DNA of 64,000 nucleotides from Arthrobacter oryzae (GCF_003634095.1 NZ_RBIR01000004.1:372001-436000), one strand, 5' to 3'. Positions 18,706-27,901 are shown, counted from the stretch's first letter. A program made the numbers and translations. The notes: generated from the sequence alone by a model not told the origin.

Positions 18706-19959
18706 TTAGCCGGCTCGGGCAGGCCGGCGTGCCCGGGACGGCCGACGCCGGCCAAGCTGATTGGCGGCATGGGTCACCCACTCCAGCGGCCCGCGCCACT
18801 TTTGCCTCGCAAAGAAACCGCCGAGCACCAGCATGAGGGCAGCCTGCGCCACGTACACGCCCTCCACGGTCCAGCCGGGCGCCAGCGGCAGACCGTGCAA
18901 GGCCGCCATGACGCACACGTGAGCGGTGTAGAGGCTCAGCGTCATGGCCCCGATGCCGCGGAACGGGAGCAACAGATCAAGCTCCAGCCACGTGCCCAGC
19001 CGCCCCAGCAGGAGGCACGCGCCGATCACGGCGACGGCGACCCCCGAGGTATGCAACAGATCCAGCGTCGTGCCCGAGTGCGGTGAACTGGTGGCCAGCC
19101 ACCAGACCGAGCCTGACTGGTCGACGCCGGCGAGGTTGACTTGAAGCAGGCTATCCAACGGATAGGCGGGGTCGCCGATCCGCGCCTCCAGGGCGCGCCG
19201 GCCGCCCCAGTCCTCCATCAGGACCAGCCCCAGCCACTTGGCCAGGACAGCCGTCACGGTTCCGGCAGCCAGCAGCAGGAACGGCACGGCAGTTTTTGAC
19301 AGCGCCATCCGGCCGACCGCGAGCCCCACCAGGAGATATGCGATCCACTGCAGGACCGGATAGTAGCCCGTGAGGAAGAGATCGCCGAACAGCCGTGCCG
19401 GAGCCGCCAGGTCCTCCCAGCCGGGGTTATGGCCCAGCTTCAAGGGCGGAGCCGCGGACAGCAGCCACGGCCGGAGCAGGTAGGCCAACACCGGCGCCGC
19501 CGCCATCCAGGCCGCAGCGAGTACGAGCAGGCGTTTCGCCCCGAGCCCGACAAACGGCAGCACGCACAGGAACAGGAACGCGTAGTGGACCAGAATGGTG
19601 GCGATGTTCACTTCCAGGCCGCCCAGGCAGAGTCCCACGGCGCCGACGACGACGGCCCTTAGGGCAATGCCCCGGCGGGCCGCCCAAAGTTCGGGTCCCT
19701 GAACGGGCTGCTGCTTCCCGGTGGACAAAGCCAGGCCGACGCCGGCCAGCACGGCGAATAGCGCGGATGCCCGCCCGGAGAATGCGAGTCCGATCCATGT
19801 TGGGGTGAGTTGAGCGTCCGACCCGAACGTCGCCAACACATGCGTGGCCATCATCGCCAGCAGCGCCAGTCCGCGTGCGGCGTCGATGCCGCCGAGCCGG
19901 GCGCCGACGGAAGTGCCCGTGACGGTCCGGGAAGCAGTGGTCATTCCGCGCGCGGTCAT
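18706..19959 (-). CDS. Polytopic membrane protein, DUF1624/DUF418 (heparan-acetyltransferase-like)
   Basis: 417 residues with about ten membrane helices. The N-terminal RLGGIDAARGLALLAMMATHVLATF has the conserved R-D-RG-AhhhM-H pattern of the heparan-alpha-glucosaminide N-acetyltransferase/DUF1624 group; the C-terminal LYTAHVCVMAAL and WRGPLEWVTHAA resemble DUF418. These families are thought to acylate envelope polymers, but the substrate is unknown. Two starts are possible (19959 and 19944). It is divergent from the SOS-box gene at 20052, so a LexA box lies about 60 bp upstream of this gene too. Confidence 0.8.
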   Translation of the reverse strand: MTARGMTTASRTVTGTSVGARLGGIDAARGLALLAMMATHVLATFGSDAQLTPTWIGLAFSGRASALFAVLAGVGLALSTGKQQPVQGPELWAARRGIALRAVVVGAVGLCLGGLEVNIATILVHYAFLFLCVLPFVGLGAKRLLVLAAAWMAAAPVLAYLLRPWLLSAAPPLKLGHNPGWEDLAAPARLFGDLFLTGYYPVLQWIAYLLVGLAVGRMALSKTAVPFLLLAAGTVTAVLAKWLGLVLMEDWGGRRALEARIGDPAYPLDSLLQVNLAGVDQSGSVWWLATSSPHSGTTLDLLHTSGVAVAVIGACLLLGRLGTWLELDLLLPFRGIGAMTLSLYTAHVCVMAALHGLPLAPGWTVEGVYVAQAALMLVLGGFFARQKWRGPLEWVTHAANQLGRRRPSRARRPARAG

Positions 19960-20020
19960 CGACTGATCGTCTCACGGTCGGCCCTCGCGGGGCTCCGCTG
20001 CAGTCCCGCCGAAGTCTTGA

Positions 20021-20045
20021 ATTCGAATATATGTTCGAATAGTAT
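20021..20045 (+). promoter_or_regulatory. LexA (SOS) box and adjoining -10 element
   Basis: TCGAATATATGTTCGA at 20023-20038 matches the actinobacterial SOS consensus TCGAAC-N4-GTTCGA with one mismatch and extends to a 20-bp near-palindrome. TAGTAT at 20040-20045 is a -10 element placed 6 nt before the ATG at 20052, so bound LexA would cover the promoter. Confidence 0.75.
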
Positions 20046-20051
20046 GAGCGC

Positions 20052-20540
20052 ATGAACAACGCCTCAGAATCCGCATTCCCACATCCCGAATTTCCGGGCC
20101 GGGACAATTCGGGACGAACACCTGCGGGCCCTGAATCAACAGGTCCCGAGTTGTCGCGAGGGCGCCGCCCGGGCGGGGCGCAGATCAGCGCATCGCCCGC
20201 CAGAGGTGTGGACGGCTGTGAGGCAGGGGCCGGCGTCCTCAAGGCCATGAGCCCGGGCGTTGTGGACTTCCTCTTCCGGCGGTTGGTCGCCGGAGAACCC
20301 GCAGAGGATATTCAGTGGAGCCGGGAAGGCACGGCGCTCGCCGTGCAGCCGCCCGGCGCGGAGCTGGCCCGGCGGCTCTCCGAGACGGACCTTGATGCCC
20401 TCACTCCCGCCGAGCTGTTCCACTACGTGCGCGCGGCACAGCGTCTCGCGGCCTGGGCGGAGTCCTTGCGCGAGGCTGCTGTCGGGCGTTACTGCGCGGC
20501 TCCGCCCGCGGCTCCCGGCGGAGCCACTGCTTCGGCGTGA
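20052..20540 (+). CDS. Short SOS-box-controlled protein, DUF222/13E12-like segment
   Basis: 162 residues. The first 65 are low-complexity, rich in Pro, Gly, Ser and Arg. Residues 75-150 (MSPGVVDFLFRRLVAGEP, then LTPAELFHYVRAAQRLAAWAESL) resemble the N-terminal DUF222 region of actinobacterial 13E12/HNH-endonuclease proteins, but no HNH domain follows and the ORF ends in an Ala-rich tail. It may be a remnant or a stand-alone short form. The intact LexA box and leaderless promoter argue that it is expressed upon DNA damage. Family assignment is tentative. Confidence 0.6.
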   Translation: MNNASESAFPHPEFPGRDNSGRTPAGPESTGPELSRGRRPGGAQISASPARGVDGCEAGAGVLKAMSPGVVDFLFRRLVAGEPAEDIQWSREGTALAVQPPGAELARRLSETDLDALTPAELFHYVRAAQRLAAWAESLREAAVGRYCAAPPAAPGGATASA

Positions 20541-20571
20541 GGTCCCGGACGGAGGTGCCTAGGATGACAGT

Positions 20572-21336
20572 GTGATTACCGGCTCAATAACTGACCTGAC
20601 GCTCTCGGCCGTTCAATACGAGGCTCTGGACGGCGGTGTTGCGCCCAACGTGGGCGAACACATCCGCCTGATCGAAGACGCCGAATCCCATGGCGCCCGG
20701 CTGGTCATCTTTCCGGAACTCTCCCTGACGGGCTACCGCTTGGACCTGTTCGCAGGCCCGGAGGAGTGGCTAAGCCCAGGGGACGAACGACTGGACGGCA
20801 TCCGGGAAATCTGCCGGCGCACAGGGATTACCGCGATCGTCGGGGCCGCGTTCAAGGAAGGCGACGGCACGCCGCGGCTCGCCTCCCTGGCCGTCCGTCC
20901 GGCAGGCACCATCGAGCCCGGCTTCAAAACCTGGCTGCACGGCGCGGAGCAGCAGCTTTTCGTCGCAGGCAGCACGCCCGCGATCCTGGAACTGGACGGC
21001 TGGAAGATTGCCTTGGGTGTCTGCTTCGACGCGGCCCGCCCCGGCCACGCCGAATGGGCGGCGCAAGCAGGTGCGGACATTTACGCCGTCTCGGCTCTTT
21101 ACACGGCGGGCGAAGACCACCGGCTCGGACTGCACCTCGGCGCCCGTGCCATGGACAACCGGATGTTCTCCGTCCTGGCCAACGTTGCCGGCACCACGCC
21201 GCTTGGGCCCTCCTGCGGACTGACCGGCTTCTGGGGTCCTGACGGTCTCCCGATCCGGCAGGCGGCCGGCACTGGGACCGAGGTGGTGACCGTAAGCCTC
21301 CAGCACACTGTCCTGACGCGGATTCGGCGGCCCTGA
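20572..21336 (+). CDS. Carbon-nitrogen hydrolase (nitrilase superfamily)
   Basis: 254 residues. The Glu-Lys-Cys triad is visible: Glu in VIFPELSLTGY, Lys in FKTWLHGAEQ, Cys in GVCFDAARPG. It therefore cleaves a C-N bond of an amide, carbamoyl or nitrile-type substrate; the class usually handles N-carbamoyl compounds or omega-amides, and I cannot choose. The GTG start has TAGGAT 6 nt upstream and no Shine-Dalgarno sequence, so it is probably leaderless. It sits alone between the SOS-box gene and dapA. Confidence 0.88.
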   Translation: MITGSITDLTLSAVQYEALDGGVAPNVGEHIRLIEDAESHGARLVIFPELSLTGYRLDLFAGPEEWLSPGDERLDGIREICRRTGITAIVGAAFKEGDGTPRLASLAVRPAGTIEPGFKTWLHGAEQQLFVAGSTPAILELDGWKIALGVCFDAARPGHAEWAAQAGADIYAVSALYTAGEDHRLGLHLGARAMDNRMFSVLANVAGTTPLGPSCGLTGFWGPDGLPIRQAAGTGTEVVTVSLQHTVLTRIRRP

Positions 21337-21427
21337 GTCCGGCCGGACGGTGGAAACATGACGTTCCGTCCGGTATGTTTGACGTTCGTCACACTGCCGC
21401 CATTGTCCTAACATGCCGGAGACAAGG

Positions 21428-21433
21428 TAACGT
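21428..21433 (+). promoter_or_regulatory. -10 element for leaderless dapA
   Basis: TAACGT is followed by seven bases, TTTTCAT, and then the dapA ATG. Confidence 0.4.
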
Positions 21434-21440
21434 TTTTCAT

Positions 21441-22349
21441 ATGGCTGACTCTGACATTCGCTCTTACACGTTCGGGACCCTCGTGACTGCCATGGTCACG
21501 CCTTTCACCGCGGACGGTGAGGTCGACTACAAGCAGTCGGCGGAACTGGCGAGCAAGCTCGTCGACGACGGCAACGACGCCCTCGTCATCTCCGGCACCA
21601 CGGGGGAGACCTCCACCCTGGAGGACGACGAAAAAGAGAAGCTCTTCCGCGTCATCGTCGAGGCCGTAGGCGACCGCGCCAAGGTGATCGCCGGGACCGG
21701 CACCAACCACACGTCGCACTCGATTGAGATGGCCAAGCGCGCAGTCAAGGCCGGAGCCCACGGCCAGCTGATCGTCACCCCGTACTACAACAAGCCGAGC
21801 CAGGCCGGCATCCAGGCGCACGTCGAGGCCGTGGCCGACGCCGCCGACCTCCCCGTCATGGTCTACGACATCCCCGGCCGTGCCGGCGTGCCCATCCTGC
21901 CCGAGACCATGATCCGGCTCTCGGACCACCCCAACATCGTTGCGCTCAAGGATGCGAAGGCCGATTTCGCCGCCCTCACACAAGTCCTGGCGAACACTGA
22001 CCTCGACGTCTACTCCGGTGACGACGGCCTGACGCTGCCGTGGATGGCCGCCGGCGCCGTCGGGCTCGTCAGCGTCTCCGCGCACGTCGCGACGCGGCAG
22101 TTCCGCGCCCTGATCGATGCCGCACTTGCAGGCGATTTTGCTACCGCCCGCACCTTACATTTCGAACTGGACCCCGTGGTCCGCGCAGTGATGACCCACA
22201 TTCAGGGTGCTGTCGCTGCCAAGCAGGTTCTTAAGTGGCAGGGAGTCCTGCCCAACTCGGTTGTCCGTTTGCCCCTCGTGGAGCCGGACGAGGCTGAGAT
22301 CGCAATCATCCGCGAGGATTTGGCGGAAGCGGGGATGGTCTTTTCCTGA
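21441..22349 (+). CDS. dapA: 4-hydroxy-tetrahydrodipicolinate synthase
   Basis: 302 residues. It condenses pyruvate with aspartate semialdehyde, the first committed step towards lysine and diaminopimelate. Motifs: VISGTTGETSTLEDDEK, the Tyr of TPYYNKPSQAG, VMVYDIPGRAGV and the Schiff-base Lys in IVALKDAKAD. The frame is open for 22 codons upstream, but homology and the -10 element fix the ATG at 21441. Next comes rnj after 60 bp; in actinobacteria dapA-rnj adjacency is usual. Confidence 0.96.
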   Translation: MADSDIRSYTFGTLVTAMVTPFTADGEVDYKQSAELASKLVDDGNDALVISGTTGETSTLEDDEKEKLFRVIVEAVGDRAKVIAGTGTNHTSHSIEMAKRAVKAGAHGQLIVTPYYNKPSQAGIQAHVEAVADAADLPVMVYDIPGRAGVPILPETMIRLSDHPNIVALKDAKADFAALTQVLANTDLDVYSGDDGLTLPWMAAGAVGLVSVSAHVATRQFRALIDAALAGDFATARTLHFELDPVVRAVMTHIQGAVAAKQVLKWQGVLPNSVVRLPLVEPDEAEIAIIREDLAEAGMVFS

Positions 22350-22409
22350 TCAGGAGCCAATCTTGATCGTTGAAAACCAGCCCGGCTTCTGCCTGGAAAG
22401 TAGTGCACT

Positions 22410-24101
22410 ATGACCCAAACCGCCCTTCCCGGCCTTGCCACGCCTCCCCGGCTTCCGAACAACACCCTGCGGATCGTCCCGCTCGGAGGAATCGGGGAAA
22501 TCGGCCGCAACATGACCGTCTTCGAGATCGGGGGCAAGCTCCTCATCGTTGACTGCGGCGTACTCTTCCCCGAAGAGACCCAGCCCGGCGTCGACCTCAT
22601 CCTGCCGGATTTCTCCTACATCGAGAACCGTCTGCAGGACATCGTCGCGGTCATATTGACCCACGGCCACGAAGACCACATCGGCGCCGTCCCTTACCTC
22701 CTGCGCCTGCGCGCCGACATCCCCATCGTCGGTTCCCAGCTCACGCTGGCGCTCATCGAAGCCAAGCTGCAGGAACACCGGATCAAGCCCAACACCAAGA
22801 CAGTCGTTGAGGGCCAGGTCGAAAAGTTCGGTCCCTTCGAATGCGAGTTCATCGCCGTCAACCACTCCATCCCGGACGCCCTGGCGGTCTTCCTCCGCAC
22901 CGCCGGCGGCACCGTCCTGCACACCGGCGACTTCAAGATGGACCAGTTGCCGCTGGACGGCCGCATTACCGATCTCCGGCACTTCGCCAAGCTGGGCGAA
23001 GAAGGCGTGGATCTGTTCATGTCGGATTCGACCAATGCCGACGTTCCCGGCTTCACGACCGCCGAGAAGGAAATCGGACCCACCCTGGACCGCCTGTTCG
23101 GCCAGGCCTCCAAGCGCATCATCGTCGCTTCCTTCTCCTCCCACGTGCACCGCGTCCAGCAGGTCCTCGATGCTGCCGCCAACCACAACCGCAAGGTTGC
23201 CTTCGTGGGCCGCTCCATGGTCCGGAACATGGCCATCGCCGCGAAGCTGGGCTACCTGGAGGTCCCGGCCGGGATCCTGGTCGACATCAAGAACATCGAC
23301 AACCTGCCGGATAACCGCGTGGTGCTGATGTCCACCGGTTCCCAGGGTGAGCCCATGGCCGCCCTGTCGCGCATGGCCAACGGCGACCACCGCGTCGTCG
23401 TCGGCCAGGGCGATACCGTCATCCTCGCGTCCAGCCTTATCCCGGGCAACGAGAACGCCGTCTTCCGGATCATCAACGGCCTGCTGAAGCTCGGTGCCGA
23501 CGTCATCCACAAGGGCAATGCCAAGGTGCACGTCTCCGGCCACGCCGCCGCCGGCGAGCTCCTGTACTGCTACAACATCCTTGAGCCGCTCAACGCCATG
23601 CCGGTGCACGGCGAGACCCGCCACCTCATCGCCAACGGCAAGATCGCCCTCGAATCCGGTGTGCCGGAGGAGAGCATCCTGCTCGCGGACAACGGCACGG
23701 TAATCGACCTGCGCGATCACCAGGCCGACATCGTCGGCCAGGTCGAGGTTGGATTCGTCTACGTCGACGGCTCCAGCGTCGGCGAAGTTACCGAGGCCGA
23801 CCTCAAGGACCGTCAGACTCTCGGCGATGAGGGCTTCATCTCCATCATCACCGTCATCCACCGCGCCACCGGCAAGGTCGTATCCGGGCCGGAGATCCAC
23901 GCCCGCGGCGTGGCCGAGGATGATTCCGTCTTCGACGAGATCATCCCCAAGATCAACGAGGCCCTTGAGGAAGCCGTGCTGAACCGCACGGACCACACGA
24001 CCCACCAGCTGCAGCAGGTGGTCCGCCGGGTCGTGGGGACGTGGGTCAACCGCAAGCTGCGCCGCAAGCCCATGATCATCCCGGTGGTCCTTGAGGCGTA
24101 A
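22410..24101 (+). CDS. rnj: Ribonuclease J
   Basis: 563 residues. A metallo-beta-lactamase/beta-CASP RNase with endonuclease and 5'-3' exonuclease activity in mRNA decay and rRNA maturation. The zinc motif HGHEDH is near residues 85-90. SDSTNADVPGFT, the beta-CASP FSSHVHRVQQ and VSGHAAAGEL motifs follow, and the C-terminal domain ends in RRKPMIIPVVLEA. The stop codon lies in the loop of the first of three GTAA-loop hairpins. RNase J and PNPase, both encoded here, are the main RNA turnover enzymes of such bacteria. Confidence 0.96.
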   Translation: MTQTALPGLATPPRLPNNTLRIVPLGGIGEIGRNMTVFEIGGKLLIVDCGVLFPEETQPGVDLILPDFSYIENRLQDIVAVILTHGHEDHIGAVPYLLRLRADIPIVGSQLTLALIEAKLQEHRIKPNTKTVVEGQVEKFGPFECEFIAVNHSIPDALAVFLRTAGGTVLHTGDFKMDQLPLDGRITDLRHFAKLGEEGVDLFMSDSTNADVPGFTTAEKEIGPTLDRLFGQASKRIIVASFSSHVHRVQQVLDAAANHNRKVAFVGRSMVRNMAIAAKLGYLEVPAGILVDIKNIDNLPDNRVVLMSTGSQGEPMAALSRMANGDHRVVVGQGDTVILASSLIPGNENAVFRIINGLLKLGADVIHKGNAKVHVSGHAAAGELLYCYNILEPLNAMPVHGETRHLIANGKIALESGVPEESILLADNGTVIDLRDHQADIVGQVEVGFVYVDGSSVGEVTEADLKDRQTLGDEGFISIITVIHRATGKVVSGPEIHARGVAEDDSVFDEIIPKINEALEEAVLNRTDHTTHQLQQVVRRVVGTWVNRKLRRKPMIIPVVLEA

Positions 24102-24157
24102 GCCTCAGGTGGTCCTTGAGGCGTAAGCCTCAGGTGGTTCGCCGGGCGTAAGCCCGG
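24084..24157 (+). repeat. Three GTAA-tetraloop hairpins at the rnj 3' end
   Basis: A 25-bp unit containing the last rnj codons is tandemly duplicated exactly (24084-24108 and 24109-24133). Each unit folds as TGAGGC-GTAA-GCCTCA, extendable to 8 bp with one U-G pair. A third hairpin, CCGGGC-GTAA-GCCCGG (24142-24157), keeps the loop and pairing with a different stem sequence. Confidence 0.85.
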
Positions 24158-24170
24158 ACCCACACCCGGC

Positions 24171-24230
24171 AAACGGCCTCTCCCGCCAGTTCGCAGCCCC
24201 CAGGGCCGCGGCAGGCGGGGGAGGCCGTTT
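24171..24230 (+). terminator. Long-armed terminator-like hairpin after rnj
   Basis: 17-nt arms beginning AAACGGCCTC (24171-24187) pair with 24214-24230 with a single wobble; a 26-nt loop separates them. The right arm ends in GTTT. Confidence 0.75.
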
Positions 24231-24299
24231 GGCGTTGCCGCCGGGGACAACATGATCCCGGACGGCCCGGAAATTCGGGGCTTTCGGGCCGATGTCCGG

Positions 24300-24305
24300 T
24301 ACCGT
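24300..24305 (+). promoter_or_regulatory. -10 element for leaderless ftsK
   Basis: TACCGT is followed by seven bases and the ATG at 24313, supporting that start over the in-frame ATG at 24292. Confidence 0.4.
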
Positions 24306-24312
24306 GGCGGGT

Positions 24313-27237
24313 ATGGCGACTCGTACTTCTTCCGCGCCTAGAGGAAACTCAAGCGGCAAATCAGGCAGTTCTCCCGGCCGGGGGTCCAGTCCCGCCGCAT
24401 CCAAATCCGCCCGGCCGCGGGGCGCCGCAGGTGGCACCGGCACCGCGCGGACCCGGCAGTTGGCTGCCGTTGAGCCGCGCCAGCCCTGGGTAGTGCGGGT
24501 GCTGGCCGGTGCCTGGCTCGGCGTCGCCCACGTCGTCGGCGCGGGCATCCGCCGGGTCGGCCACGACGTCAGCGACCTCGCTCCCGAGGACCGCCGCGAC
24601 GGCGCCGCACTGTTCAACCTGGCCCTGGGGGTCTTCGTGGCCACCTTCGCGTGGTGGGGTTTCCACGGCTGGCTTCCCGACCTCGTATTTGCGATCGTCA
24701 ACGGCACGTTCGGTTGGATGGCCCTGCTCCTGCCGCTCATGCTGTTCGTCTGCGCCTTTCGCCTGTTCCGCCAGCCCGACGACGGCCGCGGCAACAACCG
24801 CATCGGCATCGGCTTCCTGATCATGACCTTCGCGGGGACTGGCCTGGCCCACGTCATCGGCGGCCAGCCGACGGTGGCCGACGGCTTCGACGGACTGCGC
24901 AGGGCCGGCGGCATGCTCGGGTACCTCGCCGCCGCCCCGCTGGCGGCGATCCACCCCGCAATTCCCCTGGCGGTATACGCCCTGCTGGCCTTCACCTCCT
25001 TGCTGATCGTCACGGCAACCCCCTTCGGCGCCATCCCCGGCCGCCTGCGGGACGCGTACGAACACCTGATGGGCATGGACCTGCAGGACGACGACGGCGA
25101 CCGCCATGACCGCAGCTACCTGTACGAGAACGACGCCCCGGCCGCGCCCAGGAAGAAGCGCAAGCGCCTCTTCGGCAAGGACCAGGAGGACGACGCCGGG
25201 CTCGAGGCCTACGTCGGCGACGAAGCATTCGAACGTGCCCTCATCGCAGACCAAGAGGCAGAGGACGCGGCACCGCCCGCCAAGGGCGCCAAGAACCGGG
25301 GAGGCGTGGCGCCCGGCGTCCGGCGCCCCACCCAGGCCGAGATCGCGGTCGAAAAGATCAAGGCGGCCCAGGGCCTCGGCGCAGCCGGAAACGCGGCGTC
25401 CGTCGGCGAGAACGCCACCGAGGCCATCCCGCTGGTAACGCCGGGAATGGTGGCGGCGGGGTCACTGAATCCCTCCCCAGCGGCAGTCCCGAAGGTGCCG
25501 GCGAACCCGGTGGCACCGGCACCGTTGCCCACGCCGATTCCGCAGCGCACCGAACAGCTTTCGCTGGCCGGCGACGTCACCTACACCCTGCCGGCGTCGG
25601 ACATCCTCACCCCCGGGTCCATCCCCAAGGAACGCACCGAGGCCAACGACGCGATCGTCGCCTCGCTCACCGAGACGCTCAACCAGTTCAACGTCGATGC
25701 CCAGGTCACCGGCTTCAGCCGCGGCCCCACCGTGACCCGCTATGAAATCGAACTGTCCCCGGGCACCAAGGTGGAGCGGGTTACGGCCCTGTCCAAGAAC
25801 ATCTCCTACGCCGTCGCGAGCTCGGACGTGCGCATCCTGAGCCCCATCCCGGGCAAGTCCGCCATCGGCATCGAGATCCCCAACACGGACCGCGAGACCG
25901 TCTCCCTGGGCGACGTGCTCCGCAGCCAGAACGCCCGCCGCACCGACCACCCGATGGTCATGGGCGTCGGCAAGGACGTCGAGGGCGGCTACGTCGTGGC
26001 CAACCTCGCCAAGATGCCCCACCTGCTGGTGGCCGGCGCCACCGGCGCCGGTAAGTCCTCGTTCGTGAACTCGATGATCACCTCCATCCTCATGCGGGCC
26101 ACCCCGGACGAGGTCCGCATGGTCATGGTGGACCCCAAGCGCGTGGAACTCACGGCCTATGAAGGCGTCCCGCACCTGATCACCCCGATCATCACCAACC
26201 CGAAGAAGGCCGCCGAGGCCCTGCAATGGGTGGTCCGTGAAATGGACGCCCGCTACGACGACCTCGCCAACTACGGCTTCAAGCACATCGATGACTTCAA
26301 CAAGGCCGTCCGTGCCGGCAAGGTCCACCCGCCCGTGGACTCCAAACGCGTCATCAAGCCGTACCCGTACCTGCTGGTGATCGTGGACGAACTCGCCGAC
26401 CTCATGATGGTCGCCCCGCGCGACGTCGAAGACTCGATTGTCCGCATCACCCAGCTGGCCCGAGCGGCCGGCATCCACCTGGTCCTCGCCACCCAGCGTC
26501 CGTCCGTCGACGTCGTGACCGGCCTGATCAAGGCCAACGTGCCCTCCCGCATGGCCTTCGCCACGTCCTCCGTCACCGACTCCCGCGTGGTCCTGGACCA
26601 GCCGGGTGCCGAAAAACTCATCGGCCAGGGTGACGCACTCTTCCTGCCGATGGGCGCCTCCAAAGCGATGCGCGTCCAGGGCGCCTGGGTCACCGAATCC
26701 GAGATCCACCGCGTAGTCGAGCACGTCAAGGGCCAGCTCAAGGCCGTCTACCGTGACGACGTCGCGCCCGAGGCGCAGAAGAAGCAGATCGACGACGACA
26801 TCGGGGATGACCTCGAGGTCCTGCTCCAGGCGACCGAGCTGGTGGTCACCACGCAGTTCGGCTCGACCTCGATGCTGCAGCGCAAGCTGCGCGTCGGCTT
26901 CGCGAAGGCCGGCCGGCTCATGGACCTGCTCGAGTCCAGGGGAGTGGTGGGCCCCTCCGAGGGTTCCAAGGCCCGCGACGTGCTGGTCAAACCGGATGAT
27001 CTCGCCGCCGTGCTGGCCGCGATGAAGGGGCTCGAGGCTCCCGCCGGAGTGGATGCCCAGACCGCCGCGCTGAGCGAGAACGCCAACGCGAACATCGCCC
27101 AGGGCGGGTACGCCGAGGACCTCGTGGCGGCCGACCTCGCCAACCGCACCCAGGCGACCGAGTACTACGACGGCGCCGACGGCGGCTCCGGAGACGAGGA
27201 CGGCTCGGAGGACGCCTGGTCGCTCACCGGACGCTAG
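24313..27237 (+). CDS. ftsK: FtsK/SpoIIIE DNA translocase
   Basis: 974 residues. It pumps chromosomal DNA through the closing septum. A basic Ser/Gly-rich head is followed by four membrane helices (about 95-240), an acidic/Pro-Ala linker, the RecA-like motor with Walker A GATGAGKS at residues 575-582 and Walker B LLVIVDELADLMM, and a C-terminal winged-helix gamma domain (VTTQFGSTSMLQRKLRVGFAKAGRLMDLLE) that reads KOPS-like sequences in homologues. An alternative start is 24292. pgsA follows 25 bp later. Confidence 0.95.
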   Translation: MATRTSSAPRGNSSGKSGSSPGRGSSPAASKSARPRGAAGGTGTARTRQLAAVEPRQPWVVRVLAGAWLGVAHVVGAGIRRVGHDVSDLAPEDRRDGAALFNLALGVFVATFAWWGFHGWLPDLVFAIVNGTFGWMALLLPLMLFVCAFRLFRQPDDGRGNNRIGIGFLIMTFAGTGLAHVIGGQPTVADGFDGLRRAGGMLGYLAAAPLAAIHPAIPLAVYALLAFTSLLIVTATPFGAIPGRLRDAYEHLMGMDLQDDDGDRHDRSYLYENDAPAAPRKKRKRLFGKDQEDDAGLEAYVGDEAFERALIADQEAEDAAPPAKGAKNRGGVAPGVRRPTQAEIAVEKIKAAQGLGAAGNAASVGENATEAIPLVTPGMVAAGSLNPSPAAVPKVPANPVAPAPLPTPIPQRTEQLSLAGDVTYTLPASDILTPGSIPKERTEANDAIVASLTETLNQFNVDAQVTGFSRGPTVTRYEIELSPGTKVERVTALSKNISYAVASSDVRILSPIPGKSAIGIEIPNTDRETVSLGDVLRSQNARRTDHPMVMGVGKDVEGGYVVANLAKMPHLLVAGATGAGKSSFVNSMITSILMRATPDEVRMVMVDPKRVELTAYEGVPHLITPIITNPKKAAEALQWVVREMDARYDDLANYGFKHIDDFNKAVRAGKVHPPVDSKRVIKPYPYLLVIVDELADLMMVAPRDVEDSIVRITQLARAAGIHLVLATQRPSVDVVTGLIKANVPSRMAFATSSVTDSRVVLDQPGAEKLIGQGDALFLPMGASKAMRVQGAWVTESEIHRVVEHVKGQLKAVYRDDVAPEAQKKQIDDDIGDDLEVLLQATELVVTTQFGSTSMLQRKLRVGFAKAGRLMDLLESRGVVGPSEGSKARDVLVKPDDLAAVLAAMKGLEAPAGVDAQTAALSENANANIAQGGYAEDLVAADLANRTQATEYYDGADGGSGDEDGSEDAWSLTGR

Positions 27238-27250
27238 CGTGCGAAGACGG

Positions 27251-27256
27251 TAGCCT
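27251..27256 (+). promoter_or_regulatory. -10 element for leaderless pgsA
   Basis: TAGCCT, six bases (AGGAAG), then the GTG at 27263. The six bases also resemble a Shine-Dalgarno core but lie too close to the start to serve. Confidence 0.4.
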
Positions 27257-27262
27257 AGGAAG

Positions 27263-27901
27263 GTGAATAGCGCCGAAGCCAACGCTGGGTCCGCCTCGCG
27301 AATCTGGAACCTGCCAAATATCCTGACAATGCTGCGGATCGTGCTGGTGCCATTCTTCGTCTGGTTCCTCATCCTCGACGCCCCCGGATTGCAGGCCCAG
27401 AACGGCATCTGGCGCTGGGCGGCCGCGGCCGTATTCGCCGTCGCCATCTACACAGACAAACTCGACGGCGACATCGCCCGGTCCCGCGGACTTGTCACCG
27501 ACTTCGGCAAGATCGCGGACCCGATCGCGGACAAACTCCTGATCGGCTCCGCGCTGGTCATGCTCTCGCTGCTCCAGGAACTGCCGTGGTGGGTCACCAT
27601 CCTGATCCTGGTCCGGGAGTGGGGCATCACCGCCCTGCGGTTCTTCGTGATCCGCTACGGCGTCATGCCGGCCTCGCGCGGCGGAAAGCTCAAGACGGTG
27701 GTCCAGACCGTGGCCATCTTCCTCTACATCCTTCCGCTGGCGTCCATCGCCCCGTGGCTCGGCGTCGTGGCGTTCATCGTCATGATGGCGGCGCTGGCGA
27801 TCACCCTGTGGACCGGCGGCGAGTACGTTATTGAGGCCCTCAAGCTGCGGGCCTCCGGCATCAAGGCAGAGAAGGAACGGACGAGGGAGAACAAGCCATG
27901 A
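27263..27901 (+). CDS. pgsA: CDP-diacylglycerol--glycerol-3-phosphate 3-phosphatidyltransferase
   Basis: 212 residues, polytopic. It makes phosphatidylglycerol phosphate. The complete CDP-alcohol phosphotransferase signature DG-x2-AR-x8-G-x3-D-x3-D is present in LDGDIARSRGLVTDFGKIADPIADK, preceded by the NILTMLRIVLVPFFV helix. The stop overlaps the next gene's ATG by 4 bp; the pgsA-cinA-clgR order is typical of actinobacteria. Confidence 0.94.
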   Translation: MNSAEANAGSASRIWNLPNILTMLRIVLVPFFVWFLILDAPGLQAQNGIWRWAAAAVFAVAIYTDKLDGDIARSRGLVTDFGKIADPIADKLLIGSALVMLSLLQELPWWVTILILVREWGITALRFFVIRYGVMPASRGGKLKTVVQTVAIFLYILPLASIAPWLGVVAFIVMMAALAITLWTGGEYVIEALKLRASGIKAEKERTRENKP

